DNA of 64,000 bases. It comes from Tachypleus tridentatus. Its lineage: Eukaryota > Arthropoda > Merostomata > Xiphosura > Limulidae. Positions within the stretch are counted from its first letter, which is position 1, and every line of letters begins with the position of its first letter. Location: contig NC_134837.1 of assembly GCF_004210375.1 (NCBI RefSeq), positions 167,627,310-167,691,309 of the forward strand. Reading direction: 5' to 3'. Under the pieces are notes generated by a model. That model was not told where the DNA came from. It saw only the letters and a list, made by a program, of their open reading frames with translations, and did not search any database. A program made the translations under genes and the position numbers. Of this stretch, positions 49,215 through 62,388 are shown piece by piece.

Positions 49215-51960
49215 AAAGGATCCAATCTATCTCAGCTGCAGTCATCCCTTGTTGAATGTAGCTTTCCATCAGTCCAGTATTTCCTATTTTTAGCATACTG
49301 TTTCAATCTGATTTCTGCTTCTGCTACTGTCATACCTTCATCTTTTCTTTTGTCTTCCCTTAGATCTTTTCCCTAACCTACATTATTTGTTCATAATGTA
49401 CACACATTATCAGTATACTTTGCTTTATGCACAGCCCATTTCTATTGAGTTCTTAGAATGAATCTTACTGCATCGTTTATATTTACTGGTTTTCTTATTG
49501 TCATTTCTTCACTTGTTTTGGAGTGTTACATGAAGTTTTTTCCTCCATAGCTCTTTGTGTGGTTTCTGTCTTTTTTCTCATCTTTTCTGTTTGGTTGCCA
49601 TACGTTAAGATTGGTAGTACACACTGATACATTATCTTTTTCTTTAAAAAAAAATGGGGATATCTTGATCCTGTAGAATTTCTATACATATTTCAAAACA
49701 TCACCATGTTGCATGTATTCTTACCATAATTTCTTCCCTGTTATGTTTTTCATGTTAAGGATTTGTCCTAAATATTTGTACTCTGACACTTTATTTCATT
49801 CTCAAATTTGATGGTATCTGTGTCATTATTGTTGGTTATATATCTGTTTTTTTCCTTTATATATTTTTAATCTCACTTTTTTACTACTGGCATTCAGACT
49901 GTTTAATAGAGCTTCTATCATTTATGTTGAATTTGTAAAAAGAGCTACATGAGCAAACCTTAGATATGTTAATGTCTCACCATTTATTTTTATACTTCCA
50001 TTCTCTAACTCAGTTTGTCTGAATACTTCTTACATAGTTAATGTAAACAATTTTGGAGATATTGTATCACACCTCTATTTTATCACTGATATTACTTCTT
50101 TACCAAAATATATTTTTACTGTTGCATCTATATACATGTAAAAATTTCAAAGTACATTAAACTGATTCCTATTGTAGCTAAAGCATTTAATATTGCAGTG
50201 TGTTCTACAGAGTCAAATGTTTTTTCATAATCTATAAATCTCACACACAAAGGTAAGTTGTATTCATTTGATTAGTTTCATGAAAATGATCTGTTGTTGA
50301 GAAATTCTTTTTAAAGCTTGCTTGTTCTCTCTTGGTTGGTGTTTGTCCAAACTTTTTTCCTATCCTTTTTGTAGTACTCTTGTGAATAGTTTATACAATT
50401 GAAATAATAGGCTCTAGGCTCACGTAGCAGTAATTCTTTATATCTTGCTTGTCTCCCTTCTTATATAAAATAACTATCTTGGCATCTTTCCATTTCCTTA
50501 GTACCTTTCTTTATTCCAATATTTTGTTAAACAATTTAGTTCCATATGCTTCTAAACTATCACTGGTGATAACATCATTTCGACCTTTCCTACTCAGTTA
50601 ATACATTGTCCACTTCTGACACTAAACTTTTAGGTACTTCTGTTATCAATATTCATTTCTATTCCTATTTCATATTTAATAGTTAATGTATACAAATCTC
50701 TGTAAAAATCTGCACATATCTCAACTATCATTTGAGGTGATTCTTTGTTTTTTTATTCAGTATATTTTCTTGTTTATAACTCCTTTATTGATACTCTCAA
50801 GTCTTCTACCAGTTTTTAACATTTTAATTTTCTTTTTTTTTCTTACTATCTTTGTTAACTCAGTATATTCAACTTTCTCTTGTATGGCATTTCTTGCTGT
50901 TTATCTTAATTCCTTTTTTCTGACATTCATTTTCTTTATACGTTTATACCCCTCATCTTTAATTTGAAAACCAGTTGAATTTTTCTATTTCTTTGATTAA
51001 AATCTGATTTAGTTGTTACAAAAGTTACTCAGGTCTTGGCCTTCCTTCAACACTCTAAATCTGTTTTTTATATGTAATTCAAAATCTCTTTTACTGTCAT
51101 TTAGACCATTAATAATTATCATGAAAACTTTCTTCTACTCTAAAATCTTGCCAATCTTTTACTTATGTTAATTCTTGTTCTCACCATACTGTGATAACTT
51201 CCAACATCTGCCTTGGTCATTACTTCACAACTTTCCATGATTTTGTGTTTTTTCAGTAGTATGAAGTCCATTTTTATATTTGTGTTTCCATCTAGGCTTT
51301 GCAATGTCCAGTATATATTTTTTCTTAAAGTATTTCCTATTACTAACTGCTCCTTCTTTGCAAAATCACTAAGTCTTTTCTCCACTACTGTTTCTTTGGC
51401 CTATGCCATATTTTCCCACACTTTAAAATGGTTTGCTGTCTTATTTAATTTCTAGTTTTGTACTAAAATCACCATTTATTAATTTTATTTCTCTTAATAC
51501 CTTTTTAACATCATCACAGTCATACATTGGAGCATAATCTTGGATTAATGTCATTGCTTCCTTTCCATTAGAATCTACTTTATATCTAGGAATATCACAT
51601 TTTTCAACTGTGTATGAAAGTTTCTCTTAGTCTTTCATTTTTGGATGGATAACAAAGGTTACACCTTTCACTTGTGAATCTTCTGTCTTCCCAGCCTCAA
51701 ATGTCCATACTCCTTTCATTTAAACAAGGCCTACTCCAATTCTTTTAGTTTCACTTAGACCCAAGATACTCCATTTAATTTCTTTAATCTATTCCAATAA
51801 TCTTTCAAGGTCCTCATCATATTTTAAAGTTCTTACACTGTAAGCACAAATATGAAAGGTAGACTTGCAAGTTCTTTTACTGGTTTGTGATCATCCTGTT
51901 GGATTTAAACCAAAGTAGAACCTTTTTTCTATTTGAAAAATGTTCAACTTGGTCTTGCTT
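49215..51960 (-). mobile_element. Degenerate RTE-type non-LTR retrotransposon
   Basis: A heavily decayed - strand element. In order from the right there is an endonuclease part near 51900-51150 (SVRTLKYDEDLERLLE, ILGLSETKRIGVG, then LVIGNTL and DGNTN..MDFIL with DVGSYHSMV). The reverse-transcriptase part runs near 50330-49900 (FIDYEKTFDSVEHTAILNAL, DTISPKLFT, LTYLRFAH, where the FADD active site is lost). A C-terminal part lies near 49680 (QCVLPILTYGNQT, TQRAMEE). This order and these motifs match the RTE-like endonuclease-reverse transcriptases common in arthropods. Many stops make it inactive. Confidence 0.8.
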
Positions 51961-52300
51961 ACTTCTACTTTTAGCTATTGTGTAGGATAGAAAAAGAATG
52001 AGTAAAAATAGCTGACACAGACTAGAAAGTAGATAACAGATTAATAGAATCTAATAATCTCAAAGATGAATCACTGATCCAAAATGATTGCTAACAATCC
52101 ATATGGGACATTAGTTTGAAACAGACCAGATTCATTGAGTGGGTCAAGAAGACACACTTTGCTTAATGTTACTTTTGGCCATATAACTTCAAAAGAAATT
52201 AGCAGAAGTAACTGATATCAATATAAATCAGATGATGGAGGGAAGAAAGATGAAGATTAAGTTTTTAGTTATCTCGAAAGGAGTAATTATCAAAAGTAGT

Positions 52301-53985
52301 AGTTGTTGTTTGGCATTTTATAGCACAAAAGCAACTAGACTATTTGAACCAAACAACTGGTAAAAAAACAAAACAGTGAAAGTATTATAAATTTTAATGG
52401 GAAATTATATTAAAACAAAAACAGTGGTAAAATGTCAGATAAAAACTTGAATAGAATTAAAAAGGCCAACTGTTCTTAAAAAATTAAAAACATTTGTAAG
52501 GTAAACAGTGTCACCATAGCCAATAACACTGTCCAATGTTAGGGGTAAATTGCTGGTAAAAACATGTCTAAAATGGTGCCATTGTTCATGGTCGTAATGA
52601 TGGTACAATAGTAAGATGTGGGCTATTGTGACTTGAGTATTACACAGACCACACTTGGTGCATCAGTTCCAGACAGAAGAAAACAATGAGTTAAAAACTG
52701 TGACCAATGTGTAGCTTAGTTTTTATCACTTACTCCTACTGATCCTTACAGAAACAAAATGGCCAAAGTTCAATAGAAGATTTTATTTGGAAAAGCTTAT
52801 TGTTGACTGGCAACTGGCGCAGAGCCGAGCCTTTAATACAGGGCAGTAGTCTTATCACAGCAGTGATAGAACCAAAGCAGGCAGACTTAGATGTGGTTTC
52901 AGCAAGCTCATTCCTGTGAATTCCAGAGTGATCCAGTATCAAGAAAAACTGGATAGAAGTAGATGATAAAAAGCAATTTGCCAGTCAGATTTGAGTATTA
53001 ATGAGAGTTGGATGAGAACTAATGTGAAGCAATTCCAGGGGCAGGATAGAGCTAAGTGAGTTGATGTAAATAGTACAATTCATGAACTGCAGAGCTTCTA
53101 CATGATCCAGAACAAAAAAATGGCATTAAATTCAGCATTGAACACAGAAACCACAGATGGGATCCTGTGTGCAACCATCAAATAAAACAACCATGGAAAA
53201 GCCCACAGAGCCACCTGATTTAGGAGTATCCACTTTCTTCAGATGACTCAAAGAAAAGTCAAACAAGTATGGTAATAAACCATGTTGGAATGGGCTAACC
53301 TGTGGAGACAGCAATGTCATCCAAGGACAGACTCAATTCAGCCAACCGTATCAGGATATGAAGACCAAAAGAAACAATGGAAGACCATCTCTTCTGAAAA
53401 AGCATGGCTCACTGAGGAAGGAACACAACCCAAGTAAGGTGATGTGGTAAGGATCAAAGTTTTGAGGCATGCAGTAAAGACAGTTGCAAGTGGCAGATGT
53501 GCAGAAGAGGTTCATGAGATTGTGTAAAAACTCTAGAATGGAGAAGTGCAGAAACCTCCCATATAGAGCCAAATCCCTAAACGGTCAACAGAGTCCAGCA
53601 TCTTCAAGACTGACGTTCTGATAGAGCCATAGACCAGAGACCCATAGTCCAGCTGTTTTCAAATGAAGGCACAATAAATCTTGAACACATAGCATTGATT
53701 CACTCCCAAAGAGGTAGAAAAAAGGGCACAAAGGATGTTCAGTGCCCTTGTACACTTGATGTATAGCTACTTGATGTTTAGAAATAAAATCAGGTTACAG
53801 TTAAATATAAGTTCCAAGAACTTTGCCTCGGGAACCACATGAAGAACAACTTCATTGACATGGAGCTCAGGATCGGGGTGAATACTCCACTGGTGGTTTA
53901 TCAGAAGTAAACCAAAGTGCTGAAATATCAACCAACCCACATTAGCATTCTTCTTCCAAATGGAAGACCATTGCAAGCGAGATCC
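52301..53985 (-). mobile_element. Non-LTR retrotransposon copy 3, 5'-truncated
   Basis: A more diverged copy of the same family. It begins at the 3' tail (GGCATTTTATAGCACAAAAG at about 52313), includes the CACTGTCCAATG 3' region, an RNase H remnant (GIHRNELAETTSKSA near 52930-52880), and stops in sequence equivalent to the end of the reverse transcriptase (HPDPELHVNEV near 53880). Everything further 5' is absent, as in incomplete reverse transcription. No target-site duplication was identified. Confidence 0.8.
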
Positions 53986-55099
53986 TACAAAGATAAATAA
54001 TGCAAATAAGAGGCTCTTTCAAGTTCAGCTGAACAGCTAAGGATGGGGAAGCAAGTACTCAGTTAGCAAAGGATAAAAGAGAAATGTTTCAATTTAACAT
54101 AAGAGCCATATTGTAAAATAAACTATGTCTGTAGAAGACACAGTTATAAAAAAAAATTGATACTCACTAGAAATTGGGAGAAAAGAATATCAGATAGTTC
54201 AAAATTACTGTGAAAATGAGACAAAACACAGTATGACTGAAAGCTGACAATATGTCAACACAGAAGATATGAGGGTTGAGAACTCAAGAAGTGTGACAAG
54301 CAGAAAATATATCCCTCCCCTATAAAAACAACAACAATTAGCTGATATGTAAAATAAGCAGCAATGACTGAAACACTAGGATGAGGAAAATATAAATATT
54401 CACAAACTGAATCTTCCACATTGCATTAGCACCTTCAGGGTTAACAGAAATTAGAGACTTAAAATAAAATATAACTGAAAAAACAAAATCTGACTAGTAA
54501 AAATGTAGAATACTGAAAACTTTGGAATTTTTTTATTCATTTTAGAAGTTTAAAGAAATAGGGATCATAACTGGATGTATTTATCAAATAAAAATGTTTA
54601 AATATTTCAGACAATAAAGGGGGCACATTCCCAACAACTGTAATTGTCATTTTTATTAGGTTTGTTTGATATATTTTAAATTTGCATTCTTGATTTTTGT
54701 AAATATTTCTTTAGGTTAAGTGTATGCAAAATACTAGTATGGTATCAATACATTTTAGTGACAATAATGGAAAGCTAATTTCTGATTATTAGGAGGTGGC
54801 TGGGTTATTAAATTTATTTTTTTTATAATTTTCACTAATAAAATTTGAAGAATATTCCTCATCTCAAACAGTTACTTAACAGAACAAGAATGTGATGACA
54901 TGAAACCCACTTGAAGTAAAAATGTATTTCAGGATAGCTGGTATGGATATTAACACTTTCACCAAAATAAAGCAGAGAACATTTCAACCTTCTTGGGTCA
55001 TCTTTAGGTTAAGAAAAAAAAGAAAATAGTTGGATAAGATTGTTACATTAATTATGGACTTTCAAAAGCTTCATTTGAAACACTGCACTGCACTCAATA
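53986..55099. other. AT-rich DNA with one decayed fold-back arm
   Basis: Mostly unremarkable AT-rich sequence. At about 54945-55020 the - strand resembles one arm of the fold-back at 3291-3492 (GATGACCCAAGAAGG, then GAAATGTTCTCT and CCATACCAGC). It is an older single copy of that family without a visible partner. Confidence 0.5.
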
Positions 55100-55440
55100 T
55101 TGAGCTCCTTATTTTAAGAATGACACTGAACTGTTGGAGAAAGTTCAAAGGAGAGATACTAGAATGATGAGCGAGATGGAAAGATGGTCATACAAGCACA
55201 GGTCTCCAAAACTGTTTTCTCTTGAAAAAAAAAAAAAAAAAAAGATAAAAAGAGGACCTGATTGAGATATTTAAGACTGTTAATAGAACTGGTAGTAGCA
55301 ATGCATCACCTTTTTGTATATACGGTAGTGAAAATGGTAGAACATGAGAATAAAAATAGTTTTGCAGGATAAGAGTGATCTTCACCCAAGAAAGTTTTAC
55401 AGGGTGGTTGACCTTTAAATTAGGTTGCCTTCAAATATGG
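55100..55440 (+). pseudogene. CR1-like LINE C-terminal remnant
   Basis: Joined + strand frames give ELLEKVQRRDTRMM-like residues (LLEKVQRRDTRMMSEMERW), SYKHR, LFSLEK after a frame change, then RGDLIEIFKTVNRTGSSN. This is the conserved C-terminal tail of CR1/L2-type reverse transcriptases (VQRRATK...SYEERL...LFSLEKRR.RGD.IE.FK). A poly-A run of about 19 bases interrupts it near 55226. Only the tail is present. Confidence 0.65.
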
Positions 55441-56939
55441 TGGTTAAAGTAAATTTAAATGAGCTTCATTTGCATTTCTGGATTTTGTACAGTAAAGTTT
55501 ATTCAACTATTTTAAGGGTGAACAAAATATTAAGATAGGAGCAGTACTTTTATGTGATTATAAAAGTTTAGTTTAGTTGATGGAAGAGCCTCAAGTACCT
55601 TCATTGTCCGTATGTGTTATATGGGGTTCAAATATTTATGTTACAATTTTTAAGAGGTTCTGCCATAGTTTAACGAGATGTTTACTTTTATTAATTATAA
55701 ATGGGGTAACTCGTGTAATATATTTCATAGGAATTTTTCCAGAGTTTATGTATTGGGGATACTGCATGTATGTTAATAAAAGAAATTGTTATTGACTTTT
55801 TGAGAAAAATTGTATGATTCTAAATTAGTTTGGAATTTATTTTTTATTGTATTTTTTCATAACTTAGAAAATTAAATCGTAAAGATCTTTTTCATTTGCC
55901 ACTTTTTATGTGCATTGGTCCATATGATATGTTTCTTTGCATTTTTTAGTACTTCTACATTTAAAGGAATTGTCTTCTACACATATCCTTAGAGTTTATA
56001 TTTTCATTTTCATAACTTAATTTCCAAATATTCATTTATTTACAAAGTTGCCCTGTCAAACATAATATTCATTGTACTCATGTTTTCCTTGCTACGTTTA
56101 ACTGAACACCATTATTTGTCACTATAATAGATGACATTATTTTAGTTGTATTATTGATCAATAAAATAAAATAAAAACATCATGACTTGTCAACTTCTAC
56201 ACAGATATATATATATATATATATATATAGAGGAAAGACATCTCTAGGCAGTTCACTTTTTGCTAGATACTTGGTCTAATGTGGTTTTTAATAAGCAAAT
56301 GTTTTATTTCAATAGATTACATATTATCAAAGTGCAATTAAAAAATATATATATATTTCCTACTTCACTTATATTTGAAGTTACCTTGCACCTTCATTTA
56401 AAAGCTGGAGGTTTGAAAAAAGAATTATTTTAGTTGAGATATTTTAGTGTGGCTTTATTTTACTTTTATTTTTGACATTAAAAGAACTTTTATGGTAGCT
56501 ACCTTCCCACAATTGGCTGCAGACAGTGAATGATAGTAGTTGAGAGGTTTTGGGCACAAGTACTGAATTCCAAACCCTTAACTGAGTTTCCACATTTGCT
56601 AGTTAGTTTTCATCAGTGTTTGGATTTTCTTTGATAGATGGGATACCCCCAAAATTTTGGGTGCTATCACTAGGGATAAATTCCATTATTGCTCTAAGGT
56701 TATGATTGGATATTACAATAGACATTATAAAATATTTTTAAGACTTGTATTAAATGCATTCTTGTCTCCTAGTGTGATTTTTATCACCTATTAACAATTA
56801 ATGTAATCAATGTTATGATAATTTTGAAGCTATTTCTTTCATTATTTGGTGAAAAATGATGTTAAAATGTTGATTTATTGTCCACACTCCTTTCTTTCAC
56901 ATTATCAAATTTTCATTTTGTGAATTTTCTATTATTCTG

Positions 56940-56981
<42 letters not shown>

Positions 56982-57825
56982 CAGTTATTCAAATATGCTA
57001 CTGAAATTCATAAAAATATGTGAAAAAATCTAAATGTTTAACATACCTGGCAGCAATGGATTTTCAACATGTACTGCAATATAAATTACTACATAAAATG
57101 GACAATGTAACTATTTATTAACCTGTTTGCAATGGGTTCAAATATAATATACACAATTTGACACATTAAGTATGTGCACTATAACTTTTGATACAGCATC
57201 TGTATTTTCATAAAATATTGTAAACTTCTTGAAGAGATCACAAGTATATTGCATACAAAAAATCTTATTTTCAATGAAATATTTTTACCAAAGATTTTTT
57301 TGTGAAAATAGCTTTTCATTACTAATCTGAGAGCAAAGTGATTTCATATTATGACTAAAAACTATTCTTCCCAAAAAATATCTACTATCTGTATATTCTC
57401 TTACATTCTCCTAAACACATTTCTAACATTAGTTTTCAGTAAGACTTTATATTTTGTATTTTATATACTCTCACTATGTGGGGTGTCACTTGACCAACCT
57501 TGTAACCATGATAAAAAAAAAAAAAAGTTATGCCTTTTTTGTGCAAGAATGATTCCATATGATAACAAAAATACAAATGTTTAGTCTTAGTAGCTTGAGT
57601 CTCATAAAGTTATATATTTACACATATTTACTACTTTTTTATTATATTGACCTTCCAGTTATGCCTAACCAATATTACATAACTTGTATTGATGTGATGC
57701 ATATGCACTCATGTATGTATTCAGAAATATAAAACTGACCTTTTAGTCTTCCCTGTCTTGGCTGTGTTCCAATGGACTAGTATTTTGTAATATCGTCACA
57801 TTTCAATTACCATACACTATATATA
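55441..57825. other. AT-rich DNA with two AT microsatellites and a dispersed repeat
   Basis: No supported gene. AT dinucleotide repeats lie at about 56205-56229 and 56940-56977. A segment at about 56510-56670 resembles 63840-64000 at the window end, including TTTGGATTTT and AGATGGGATA, so it belongs to an unnamed dispersed family. Confidence 0.6.
56510..56670 (+). repeat. Unnamed dispersed repeat, copy A
   Basis: Shares an ordered series of short blocks with 63840-64000: TTGAG, CCCTTAA, AGTTTTCATC/AGTTTTTCATC, GTTTGGATTTT/ATTTGGATTTT, TAGATGGGATA. I estimate moderate identity with small indels. It is too short and diverged to classify. Confidence 0.6.
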
Positions 57826-58913
57826 CACTGCTGGCCAAGATCTTAAGGGCAATGAACATAAAGGAAAAATATGCATTTTGCTTTGTTAGGCTCAACCACT
57901 TATTTGAGTAGAGCTTCAAAAGATGAAAATAAGAAAAGGGAAAAAAAAAATAAACGTTTTTAGCATTTAATAGGAAAAACGTGAACACTATGAAATTAGC
58001 CTAAATACTAGTTGGTAAAAAGTTTAAGACCATACCAAAAAGAAGTCCTAAACAGGATTAAAATTCCCAACAAGAGATCTCAGTTGCATGGCCATCATTG
58101 AGAATAACTTCTAACATTTGCTTTCTCATGGTCGATATAAGCGTTTGCAGAAGGCTGGCTGGAATTTTATTCCAAGTGGTGAAGATCGCTTCACAAAGAT
58201 CATGCACTGTTTGGAATTGGCATCTATTTCTATAGACTTCCCTTGCTACCCACCCCCAAACATTTTCAATGGGGTTCAGTTCGGGCAAACACACTGGATG
58301 GTCCAAAAGAATCACGTTATTCACCATGAAAAAGTCCTTTGTCCTACAGGCATTGTAGATTGCAGCATTGTCCTGCTGAAAGATCCAGTCATTTCCACAC
58401 AAGCGAGGGCCTTCAGTCAATAAGGATGCTCTCTCGAACATGCCAATGTAGCCAGCTGCTGGTTGATAACCAAGATATATGCAAAAGCGGTTTTAATACG
58501 CTGAATCTAACAAGTGATAGCATGATGAGAGAGACCTCGCTTTGGCAGCTCGACAATTCTGCCACGTTCAAACTCTGCCAACTTTTAAGCCTTTGGCATG
58601 TTTTTACCCAACACAGATGTCAGTGAGAGATGTTGACAACGCTAATGCTTGAACACCAACGACTAAATTTCATGACGTGTTTACCAATTAATGCTTCGTT
58701 TCAGTATGATCTTAAACTTTTGACCAGCTATTATTTAGGCTAATTTCATAGTGTTCACATTTTTCCCATTAAATGGTAAAAAAGTTTATTTTTATTTTCT
58801 CTTTTCTTATTTTCATCTTTTGAAGCTCTATTCAAATAAGTGATTGGGTCTAACAAAGCAAAATGCATATGTTTTCTTTATGTTCATTGGCTTTAAGATT
58901 TTGGCCAGCAATG
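57826..58913 (-). mobile_element. Internally deleted Tc1-like element with about 210-bp inverted repeats
   Basis: Terminal inverted repeats at 57826-58035 and 58704-58913 begin CACTGCTGGCCAAGATCTTA and CATTGCTGGCCAAAATCTTA, and each is flanked by TA, the expected target duplication. The interior carries a - strand transposase in pieces. N-terminal KLAEFERGRIVELPKRGLSH lies near 58600-58540, then a jump, then an open C-terminal part (58441-58058) with WIFQQDNAAIYNA and PELNPIENVWGW, the second and third acids of a DD34E triad. About 150 residues with the first catalytic Asp appear deleted. It is non-autonomous. Confidence 0.92.
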
Positions 58914-58930
58914 TATATATATATATATAC
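58914..58930. repeat. TA microsatellite at Tc1-like element border
   Basis: A TA run directly follows the right inverted repeat, and a shorter TATATA precedes the left one at 57819-57825. TA-rich targets are preferred by Tc1 elements, so the exact duplicated TA cannot be distinguished within the run. Confidence 0.7.
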
Positions 58931-59453
58931 AGATTATTGCTATTCAAAAATAATTTGGATATAGGTTGCTAAGCCTTTAAAAATTTTACACACGTAGGAA
59001 ATAATGTTTTTTTAGTTTTTATGTATAAATACACAGTTGAATAACTAAAAAATCATAAATAACTACACAGATACATTAAAATTCCACTATAATTTATTAA
59101 GCTTAGTAACTAAGATGTACTTAGGTTTCAAAAAATATGAAACCCCAATCAGACAAAAGATGCAACCTACCTCATTGAAATCTTGGGTTGAAAGAATGTG
59201 GTCCCCTTTTCACAAATTAAAATGACTGATAAAACCACTCTGTGAAAATTCTAAGCTGTTGATTGGTTATTCACATGTCAAAAATTGAAGTGTATACAAG
59301 GGACTATTTCCAAAAATGAAAAGAGGTGAATGGTGTCGCTGTGATTCAGTATGTAAGCCACATCAACAAAACTAAAAGTGTATGAGATTCTTGTATATAT
59401 TCTAACTTGATAATATAAGTAATTTGAGTTTCATTTTGTGCAAAACTACAGAA

Positions 59454-60165
59454 GGGTCATTCCATGTCAAATCATCCAGGGGGCTGCAGGTGATCCCATC
59501 AGAATGCCTTGAAAAAATTCACATGTGCTCATCTACCCCTATAATGAAAATTTTCCAAAGATTAGATCAATCTCTAATAGTTTATGATTTACAGCCCTGT
59601 AAAATTTAATTACTTTTTTGTTATATTTGGCAAATTAATTTCTGGGCAACTTTGGCTGCTTTAAGCTGCAAGAGTAATGGTGGTAGAAGGCTGAAATTTG
59701 GTACACTGACTGAATTAATCTCACAGACTTCAAAAATGGTCTCAAACCAAGTTTATCTCTCTTAGGATTTGCATAGTGAGGCTGTAAAATCACCTGAAGA
59801 CCCAAGATCATAAAAAAACATTGGTTTATTTAATAAGCCATAGCTCTAAGACTTAATATGATACAAAGCTGAATGTTATTTTCAAATTTCCTATAACATA
59901 CCAGTTGATATGTCAGCAATTGCTGTAATTAAAAGTCTATTAGATGTCCTGTAAAAAAATTTAGTTGCTTGCAACTTTTTATAATTTAGCTAAAAATAGC
60001 CCAACTTCAGACCACAGTTTGACCATGTCACCAGTTATTCAGCCTTTTCAGAAGTTTACCATATATTCTTACATCTCTGAATATGATCTACAAAAAAAAA
60101 TCAAGATGGTGTCCAACCTACTTTTTGAGTTATAATCTTTTTAAAGTATCCTCTGACCATACGTT
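59454..60165 (+). repeat. Left terminal inverted repeat (about 712 bp)
   Basis: An imperfect inverted copy of 61671-62388, with matching landmarks such as TTTATGATTTACAGCCCTGT, CATAGCTCTAAGAC and ATCAAGATGGTGT. Small indels and substitutions between arms show it is not a recent perfect palindrome. Confidence 0.92.
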
Positions 60166-60633
60166 TTTTATTTTAAAAAAATTCAGTTCAAGTGTGTCAC
60201 TGTGTGCAAATATATCCATACAATTTTGAAAAATACCTGTCAGAATGTTATGAATCCCACTGGAATATTCTAACCTGCCTTTCACAATGTTAAATAATGA
60301 AGTTATAAGAAACAAGAAAGTATTAATTCATTTCTGAACAAGTTTATTGGCATATCTAGTTAGATCACATGGCAATGCAAATATATTGTGTATGCATTAC
60401 AGTTATGCAGATATGGCTGAGTTTAAGATTCATAATATAATAAATACAAAGGTAAATCAGACACAAAAAGCACAGTGCTACAACAGGGGGTAACTGAGAA
60501 AGATTATAGTCACACCAAACTGAAATAATCGTGATAATGCAGTGTTTCAAAAACTGCTTTGACTACAAATTAGCCTTAACAACATCAAATAAACATTGCT
60601 TTATTCAGACAGCTTGAATAAATTTCTGAATAT

Positions 60634-61500
60634 TTAGTTTATGTTGAGATCACCTTCACTTAGAACATAGTGGCGAGAACTACTGCCTTGCACGGTAGGT
60701 GCACTTATCAGACAAAAAGTATGTTTGAAAGGAATCCAGCTTTCATCTTTACGTGACCTTGCAGACCATGAGATCAGTTCGTTTCTTGATTTCTTCATAA
60801 ATGACATCAACACATCGGAATGTTCATCTGATCTATCTTTTATGTTTCCCACATACCATTCATAATCGTATACACATGCCACATATTTCCCTGGCTGATA
60901 ATTGTCATTGCTATCACTAGACCCTATTTGAGCTGCTGTAGCATCACTTTCACTGCTACTACCAACAGTTACAACTGTGTACACATCATCATCTGATAGC
61001 CTTCTCATATACATTTTGTTGGTAGAGTGGGGAATAAAACTATGATGTGACCTAATACCTGCCACAGTTTTGCATTTTTTAAAGTATTCAAGTAGACCAA
61101 ACTTTACACAATTCTGCAGGACTGATTCCTGATTGACAAGAAAGAACTGAATGCCCTGAATGTGGTCCTTTGACCAATGGTACATGTCAGAGATACTTAA
61201 AAGTTGATCATTTACAGGCAGTTGAAGGCTTGCATGAGCCACCAGCCTCTTCACCACACCCCCAACTCCATCACATGAACATTTCCCATGACTGGTGGCA
61301 AAAACATGCCATTTAGTGGGCAACTGATGATCTTCAAAATGGTAGCAAGAATTTGAAAGATTTTTAAAATTCTTGAATTACAAAGCTGCACCATCGCTGA
61401 AATAAATGATCCTTTCAGTGTTTGGATATTTCTGTTTAACATGGCTTGGTACTGTGGTAATGAAAACATGAACAGCTACTGTGTCGTGTTTCAGACAATC
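60634..61500 (-). pseudogene. Transposase-like protein, C-terminal part (DDE-like, SH3/Tudor-like tail)
   Basis: An open 229-codon stretch (61323-60634) begins in KWHVFATSHGKCSCDGVGG and ends in a small beta-rich tail (GKYVACVYDYEWYVGNI, then ESWIPFKH, FCLISAP). Upstream in the same frame lie LSDCLKHDT and ERIIYFSDGAAL, giving two acidic candidates (SDC and FSDG), followed by one in-frame TAA at about 61380 where a Gln codon is expected. The N-terminal half is missing. I recall this ATSHGK...DG.GG...KR signature from uncharacterised proteins in many invertebrates. It is almost certainly inactive. Confidence 0.7.
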
Positions 61501-61670
61501 TGACAGAACACACATGATAACATGGATATCTTGAGATCATGATCAGAGATGTAAGAATATATGGTAAAGGCTGATTAGAATATTTCAATTGGATTCATAA
61601 AGTTTTTCAAAAGTGTATGGCTATATTTCCAGACAGTACACACCTGAAGTGTTTTTTTTTCAAGTAAAAA

Positions 61671-62388
61671 ACATATGGTCAGAGGATACTTTTAAAAAAT
61701 TATAACTCAAAAAGTAGGTTGAACACCATCTTGATTTTTTTTGTAGATCATATTCAGAGATGTAAAAATATATGGTAAAAATCTGAAAAAGCTGAATAAC
61801 TGGTGACATGGTCAAACTGTGGTCTGAAGTTGGGCTATTTTTAGCTGAATTATAAAAAGTTGCATCAACTAAATTTTTTTACAGGAGATCTAATAGACTT
61901 TTAATTACAACAATTGCTGATTTATCTACTGATATGTTACAGGAAGTTTGAAAAAAACATTCAGCTCTGTATCATATTATGTCTTAGAGCTATGGCTTAT
62001 TAAATAAACCAATGTTTTTTACAAGTTTGGGTTTTCATGTGATTTTACAGCCCCACTATGAAAATCTTAAGAAAGATAAACTTGGTTTGAGACCATTTTT
62101 GAAGTCTGTGAGATTAATTCAGTCAGTGTAGCAAATTTCAGCCTTCTACCACCATTACTCTTGCAGCTTTAAGCAGCCAAAGTTGCCCAGAAATGAATTT
62201 GCCAAATATAACAAAAAGTAATTAAATTTCACAGGGCTGTAAATCATAAACTATTACAGATATTGATCTAATCTTTGGCAATTTTTCATTATATGGGTAG
62301 ATGAGCACATGTGAATTTTTTCAAGGCATTCTGATGGGATCACCTGGAAAATTGTCCAAAATCTGGATGATTTGACATGGAATGACCC
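61671..62388 (-). repeat. Right terminal inverted repeat (about 718 bp)
   Basis: Partner of 59454-60165. A related extra segment, ATCAGAGATGTAAGAATATA at about 61545, lies just inside the arm in the same orientation, so part of the terminal repeat is itself duplicated subterminally. Confidence 0.9.

Larger units (their letters stand above)
59454..62388 (-). mobile_element. DNA transposon with about 710-bp inverted repeats, possibly Sola-like
   Basis: A 2935-bp element whose ends begin GGGTCATTCCATGTCAAATC on both strands. The arms at 59454-60165 and 61671-62388 are imperfect inverted copies of each other. It is flanked by AGAA on both sides (59450-59453 and 62389-62392), a 4-bp target duplication. 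The 1.5-kb centre has a single - strand coding remnant (61500-60634) with DDE-like features. A 4-bp duplication plus this protein type suggests the Sola group, but that assignment is from memory and unverified. No other gene is inside it. Confidence 0.9.
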
